From contig CAJNOL010000383.1 of the NCBI GenBank assembly GCA_905250125.1, positions 1-64,000 on the forward strand: a DNA stretch of 64,000 bases, in the 5' to 3' direction. Below the pieces are notes generated by a model, which ran no database searches, was not told the origin of the DNA, and worked only from the letters and a program-made list of their open reading frames with translations. The position numbers were made by a program, and so were the translations under genes. Below are positions 59,430 through 64,000 of the stretch, piece after piece. How positions within the stretch are numbered: the stretch's first letter is position 1; every line of letters starts with the position of its first letter. Source of the DNA: Rotaria sordida. Taxonomy: Eukaryota > Rotifera > Eurotatoria > Philodinida > Philodinidae.

Positions 59430-62394
59430 CTATAGTACTCTGATGACAGCTTTATACAAAAGCGAATACATAGATTAATTTATGCATCAGAAGTCAAGAG
59501 TCAATAATTTTTTTTTCTTTTTGTGTCTTTATATGACACAAAAGATAACATTAATCATGAAACAAAAACGAGTACTTATTACATGAAGTGATCCTTCATT
59601 TTGACCAATGTATTCTTAACAATATATAGATTAATTTTGAGATTAAACTCATAATAAATTTTAAATGTAGAAATTTATCATTCCAAACATATACAATGTT
59701 ACTTTATTCATAGAATGTAACCATAAATACATACACATAAATATATATATACATAGAAAAACTCTTAAGGCACAACAAAATACGATACTATTATTTACAT
59801 TATAACAAAGAAAAAATAGCAATGGTTATTTTCAAGAGTCGACCAGATGTATTATGAGCCCAAACAAAAAAAACTAGGTCGATTTTTTATCTTTTGATTA
59901 CTTACTCAAAAAAAAAAGAGTTCGAATATATATATATCTTATCTTTAGCATAATAAATATTTGTATCGAAATGCTTTAAAAATAATATTCAATTATATCT
60001 TATGGATCTTTTCTTTGCTATATATAAATAGTAGTTGTGACATTATATTTCTTATCATTAATTTCTTTTTTCTTCTCTCTAGAAAGATAGTCTCTTGCGT
60101 AAATTATATATATTTATTAATACTATGAGAAAAAAAAAAAATTAAAGAATTGTCTAGACTAAATATATTTATGAGTAATCATAATATTCAATCTTTTTTT
60201 TTTGTTTTTGGGTTTCTACTCTTCATATTTATGAATAAATAGTATTGATTGATGTTATTGAGTAAATAACAATTGATGTTAGAAAATATCATACAATTTC
60301 TATTACGCATATGTCAAACGATAAAAATTCTTCTATGACAGACGGAAGTTATTATCAGATTAGGTGATTGACAATATCATAAAAACAAACAAATAATAAT
60401 GTTCGACTATTGATGAAGAGGATCATCAGGTTTTGTTTTTTTTGAGCAAACAAGAGCTATATTAAATAGTTCGTAATTAAATATATGAAATAACATTCTT
60501 CCTATTGAATATCGAAAAGTGTCGTATTTGTTATTATGAGATAAGATGAACCTAGTTGAAAAGGTTTAATTGTCAAATGCAAACAAAAAAAAAACACAGA
60601 CAAAGTGTATTAAGTAAACTAGTTATTAGAATGAATGCACATCAAACATTTAGAATTCTTAAAGAATAATGATAAGATAAAAACTATCGAGATCGTTTTC
60701 ATCCTTTTCTGATATTACAAACTTTCATGACATGGTTCGAATGGATCTTTCAATTATTATTCGAGATTAATATCGATTTTAATTATCTAAAACTTTAACC
60801 AATTCGTTACATAGATAGTTCTACAAAAGAACAATTTGTTATCAATAAAATTATTTTATTGTATTAAAATTCGATTCTTAATAATCTTCCTGCAGTGTCC
60901 TCTGTATCGAATCCAATACCTTCCGTATGATCATTTATTTAAGTTTTGATAAAAAAAACAAAACACGTAATTTGTTGTCTCTTTTTTTAATTAGACATAT
61001 TAGATTGAGTATTAGTGATAACTAATTATACAACATAAATATAGATAATGTTGCGCGTACATAATTCATAGGATACCTTGTAATGTGCAGTGTTCTTATT
61101 AGAATTAACTTAATTTTGATTATTTATATTATGCAAGTGTTTTTAGATTTTAGAAGATGTACCAAGAATACAATGGATTTAGCAAGTATTGGTATCTTCA
61201 AAAATCAATATATACCTATACAAACCAAAAAAAATGAAATTGAAAAACATCAAAGTTTATTCATTATTTCGCTATTTTTTAAGAAAAAACGAGTCTTCTC
61301 TACAAAAAAAATTGGAAGATCTCTTCTAGTTTCCCAACCACAATACATTTGACTGAGCTGAAACTTTTCTCTACTTATACTGGAAAGTGTTTAGGATGTT
61401 TACTTTCATTTTTTGTTTAAAAATATGGTGTATCATTAGTTTTTCGAAGGGTTTACAAAAAGAAGGTCTAGTGGAAATAACCACGAAAAAACATGCATTT
61501 TTGAAGGTGCTCTCAGGATTTTGATGCTTTTATTCGAACGAAAGGAGATTTAAAAAAAGCAAGCTACCCAAACAATGTTTAGTAGATGTAAAGAAATTTG
61601 TAGTCTTATCGGACATATTTTTGCTGAAAAAAGGGAAGCAACAAAGGAAGCCCTTTTTCGTTCTTGTGAATTCAGTACCTCCTAGAGAAAATCATCCGTA
61701 AATTTCGGGTCTATGCCACCGTTTGCTCTACACATCGAAAACTATCCCTCGTGAAAGCTTCAAATTTTCTTATAGGTTGTGCTCTATCTAGCCTGATTTT
61801 ATTAAAAACGAAACGAGTAAAAAAAAAAAAAGCTTTTTTATCAGCCGTGAATAGTAGTTTCATTTAGTTGTAATATTAAACTTGTTTTAGAGATCGAATT
61901 TAAATATTTGTTTTTTGTGTCGATCACATGTTTAAAAAAAATGTATAGTACAGTAAAATTATTCCATCATTTTAGACGTTTAGAAATGAATCGATGCAAA
62001 ACTATCGCTTGAATAAAAACAAATAAATTCCTATCAAAAGTTTATTTTCTATAATACATAAAAATTTCCTAATGCTAAATCTAAACAGTCTTCAATTCAG
62101 TTGTTGAATCAAAAATATTTACATTTATATATTAACTACCAAAGTTTTCTAACGAGGATTATTCTGACTATTCTTCTGTTGTCTTGAACAATAGAAATAA
62201 TCCAAATAATAATTCGAGTAGAGCAAACTATATACGAGAAGAATATAAGAAAAAAAAAATGTTTACCAAATTTCCAAGTTGGGATCTGTAGAAACCGAAA
62301 TTCTTCATTATTTTTTAGCACTTAGAATGTGCAAATATGATTTTGTTCACACTACACAGAATGATAGAGCAGACGACATTCGACAAAATCACTC
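59430..62394. other. Intergenic, no gene seen
   Basis: Three kilobases of AT-rich DNA with many microsatellite-like AT runs (for example 59925-59940). The 89-residue frame at 61083-61352 is low complexity and unsupported. No repeat family was recognised until 62395. Confidence 0.5.
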
Positions 62395-62985
62395 GTCTGA
62401 TACACCCACACTCTCTGATGAGCCATGAATATCCTGAAAAGTGTTCGACCTTTTATATGATTGCTATGGACATACTGTATTTTTACCTCAATCGCACACT
62501 CCCCCCCCCCCCCAGGAACACTAGCAAAAATGATTTTCGAATTTCGATTTGAAACTTTGTACAGAAGCAGATCATTGTGAGAATCATCTATTGTGAACAT
62601 TTCATTTTTTTTCATGTTCCTATCATAAGACACGGTTCCGGTAAATGTATGCCTTTTACGTTGTTCATATACACTACAGATTTGATGTTCTTATTTCAGG
62701 ACAAGAACAAATCAAAATATCTGAAACTTTCATAATAAAGTATTTTCATTAAAGTCTGTTTCTGTACAAAGTTTCAATTCAAAATTTGGACATCAATTTT
62801 GATGTTGTTCTTGCGGGAATCACGGCATCGAGTTAACAAATACCGCAAAAGTAGGCTTAGGGTTTGAACACTTTTCAGATGTTTCTTAACTAATTAAAGC
62901 CTATATGATGCATACAGTCTCGGCTTAAAAGTGATTAATCAGTTGGGACACTTCTTTTGTGAGACACAACATTCTGATTAAAGGT
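62395..62985 (+). repeat. Dispersed repeat family, copy 5 (right half), with a 13-base C run
   Basis: GATGAGCCATGAATATCCTG, TTATATGATTGCTATGG, CTATTGTGAACATTTCA, CTATCATAAGA and CTATATGATGCATACAG occur in the same order as related blocks at 55625-56090. A run of 13 C (62501-62513) interrupts the copy. No coding. Confidence 0.55.
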
Positions 62986-63585
62986 TCAAAATCGTATTTT
63001 TCATAGAAAATATAAAAACTGATTCATGGGTTTCCCTAAGACAGCTGTGTCTCAGCTAAAGGGAGTCGTAAAGAATACGAAGATGTCATATTTCGTACAT
63101 TATTATTTTCGATATCATTTTGTAAAGTCTAAACAAAACTATATTCACGCTCTGTAACTCTTAAACAAAAAAACTAAGAATTCAATTTTCTTCAAATCCC
63201 ATTTTTGAGAATGTGATAATCATTGTTTTTGTTTTCTTCTATTGTTTTCTCTATTCATATTACTATTTAGATATTTTAACGTTGAAGTCAGTAACCAAAG
63301 AAAAACATTTGAAAATAAATCTTTTTGAAAAATTTTGATAGTTGCTGTACATAAAAAAAAGCATACTAAACGATGCATGTCGTCATTCAATCCTTTCGTT
63401 CTGTATGTGGGTGTGATCAATCTACTACCTCCACATTATGTAAAGTGCATATATAACTTACCTAGTCAAATAGAATATTGTGGCTATGTTTGATTGGTTT
63501 AATGAACAAGATATATCGTTTCGATAAGATATAATCATTTCATTAAAAAGTAACTCAATATTATTTTGTTTTTTTTGTCGAACAA
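62986..63585. other. Upstream region of the TMEM35-like gene
   Basis: AT-rich sequence with no recognised element. It presumably contains the promoter and 5' untranslated region of the gene starting at 63586. Confidence 0.4.
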
Positions 63586-64000
63586 ATGGCTTCACTTGGT
63601 TTACATTTATTAACTCTTATACTTGGAGTAGTATTTATTTTCTCAGGTCATGTTAAATTAACACCACAATTTTTTCCTGAACAACATACACATATAAAAA
63701 ATGAATTTGGAAAATATAATAAAGAATTTCCACTTTATCATCAAACTGGTTGGCGTCCATATGCAAAAAATTATCGTATAACAATTGGTATAACTGAAAT
63801 AGTTTGTGGAATTTTCTTACTTCTCGGTAAGAAAAAAACAAAAAAATAAAATATAGATAAAAAAAATTTGCTTTGTCTTTTTTTTTTTGATGGATAAATT
63901 TTAGGTTTTTCACAAACATTAGCAACACTTGTTTTATTGATGGTAATGATAAATGCGATAGTTACATTTCAAAAAATAAATTATCCCATAGAATATACGG
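63586..64000 (+). CDS. TMEM35 / NACHO-like membrane protein, partial at window end
   Basis: Exon 1 (63586-63826) and exon 2 (from 63905, running off the window) are joined across a 78-base intron (CTCG|GTAAGA, TTTTAG|GTT). The visible 112 residues start MASLGLHLLTLILGVVFIFS and continue with GHVKLTPQFFP, then ITEIVCGIFLLLGFSQTLAT and LVLLMVMINAIVTFQKINYP. The first helix followed by G-x-(I/V)-KLTP and the second helix E(I/V)-CGI match the DoxX-like fold of TMEM35A (NACHO), an endoplasmic reticulum chaperone for nicotinic acetylcholine receptors, and of its relative TMEM35B. Which of the two it is closer to cannot be told from this part. The 3' end lies outside the window. Confidence 0.8.

Noticed and set aside
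63653..63928. 91-residue minus-strand frame at the window end
   Set aside because: Antisense to the TMEM35-like exons, which have correct splice sites and family motifs.

Overview
The window is eukaryotic nuclear DNA, very AT-rich (I estimate a little under 30% G+C by eye), with short GT-AG introns, no operons and no ribosome-binding sites. Several traits point to a bdelloid rotifer, most likely a species with a relaxed genome such as Rotaria. Arginine is mostly CGT/CGA in coding DNA. A decayed MULE transposon has the FLYWCH-plus-transposase layout I associate with bdelloids. There is an isopenicillin-N-synthase-like oxygenase, and short hairpins contain GTGTGGG, close to the TGTGGG telomere repeat I recall for bdelloids. 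The assignment is an inference, not proven.

Layout. 1-6048: no gene, but several foldback (inverted-repeat) elements. 6049-6819 (-): cytochrome b561-domain protein. 9012-10174 (-): two-exon Fe(II)/2-oxoglutarate oxygenase of the isopenicillin N synthase type. 14411-16421 (-): divergent seven-transmembrane receptor. 16422-26100: gene-poor, with a NADPH-oxidase-like relic near 24.2 kb. 26115-28000: decayed MULE with terminal inverted repeats. 28303-29508 (-): proteasome lid subunit PSMD13/Rpn9. 32685-33532 (-): LURP-one/tubby-like protein. 36601-36889 (+): snRNP Sm protein G. 38844-43632 (-): five-exon SH2-ankyrin-SH2-tyrosine kinase (SHARK/HTK16 type). 45928-56587 (+): 21-exon small HERC E3 ligase (RCC1 repeats plus HECT), with transposon-filled introns. 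58649-59341 (-): unrecognised single-pass membrane protein. 63586-end (+): TMEM35/NACHO-like protein, cut by the window edge.

The genes are unrelated housekeeping and signalling genes rather than one pathway. PSMD13 and the HERC ligase both belong to the ubiquitin-proteasome system, but nothing indicates co-regulation. The space between and inside genes carries non-autonomous DNA transposons. Two hAT-type elements have perfect 8-bp target-site duplications, one of them nested in another foldback inside a HERC intron. There are also many palindromic foldbacks and a dispersed repeat family, one copy of which holds a 23-bp minisatellite. The most unusual coding observation is the SHARK-type kinase: it lacks a recognisable glycine loop, an activation-loop tyrosine and the phosphotyrosine-binding arginine of its second SH2 domain.
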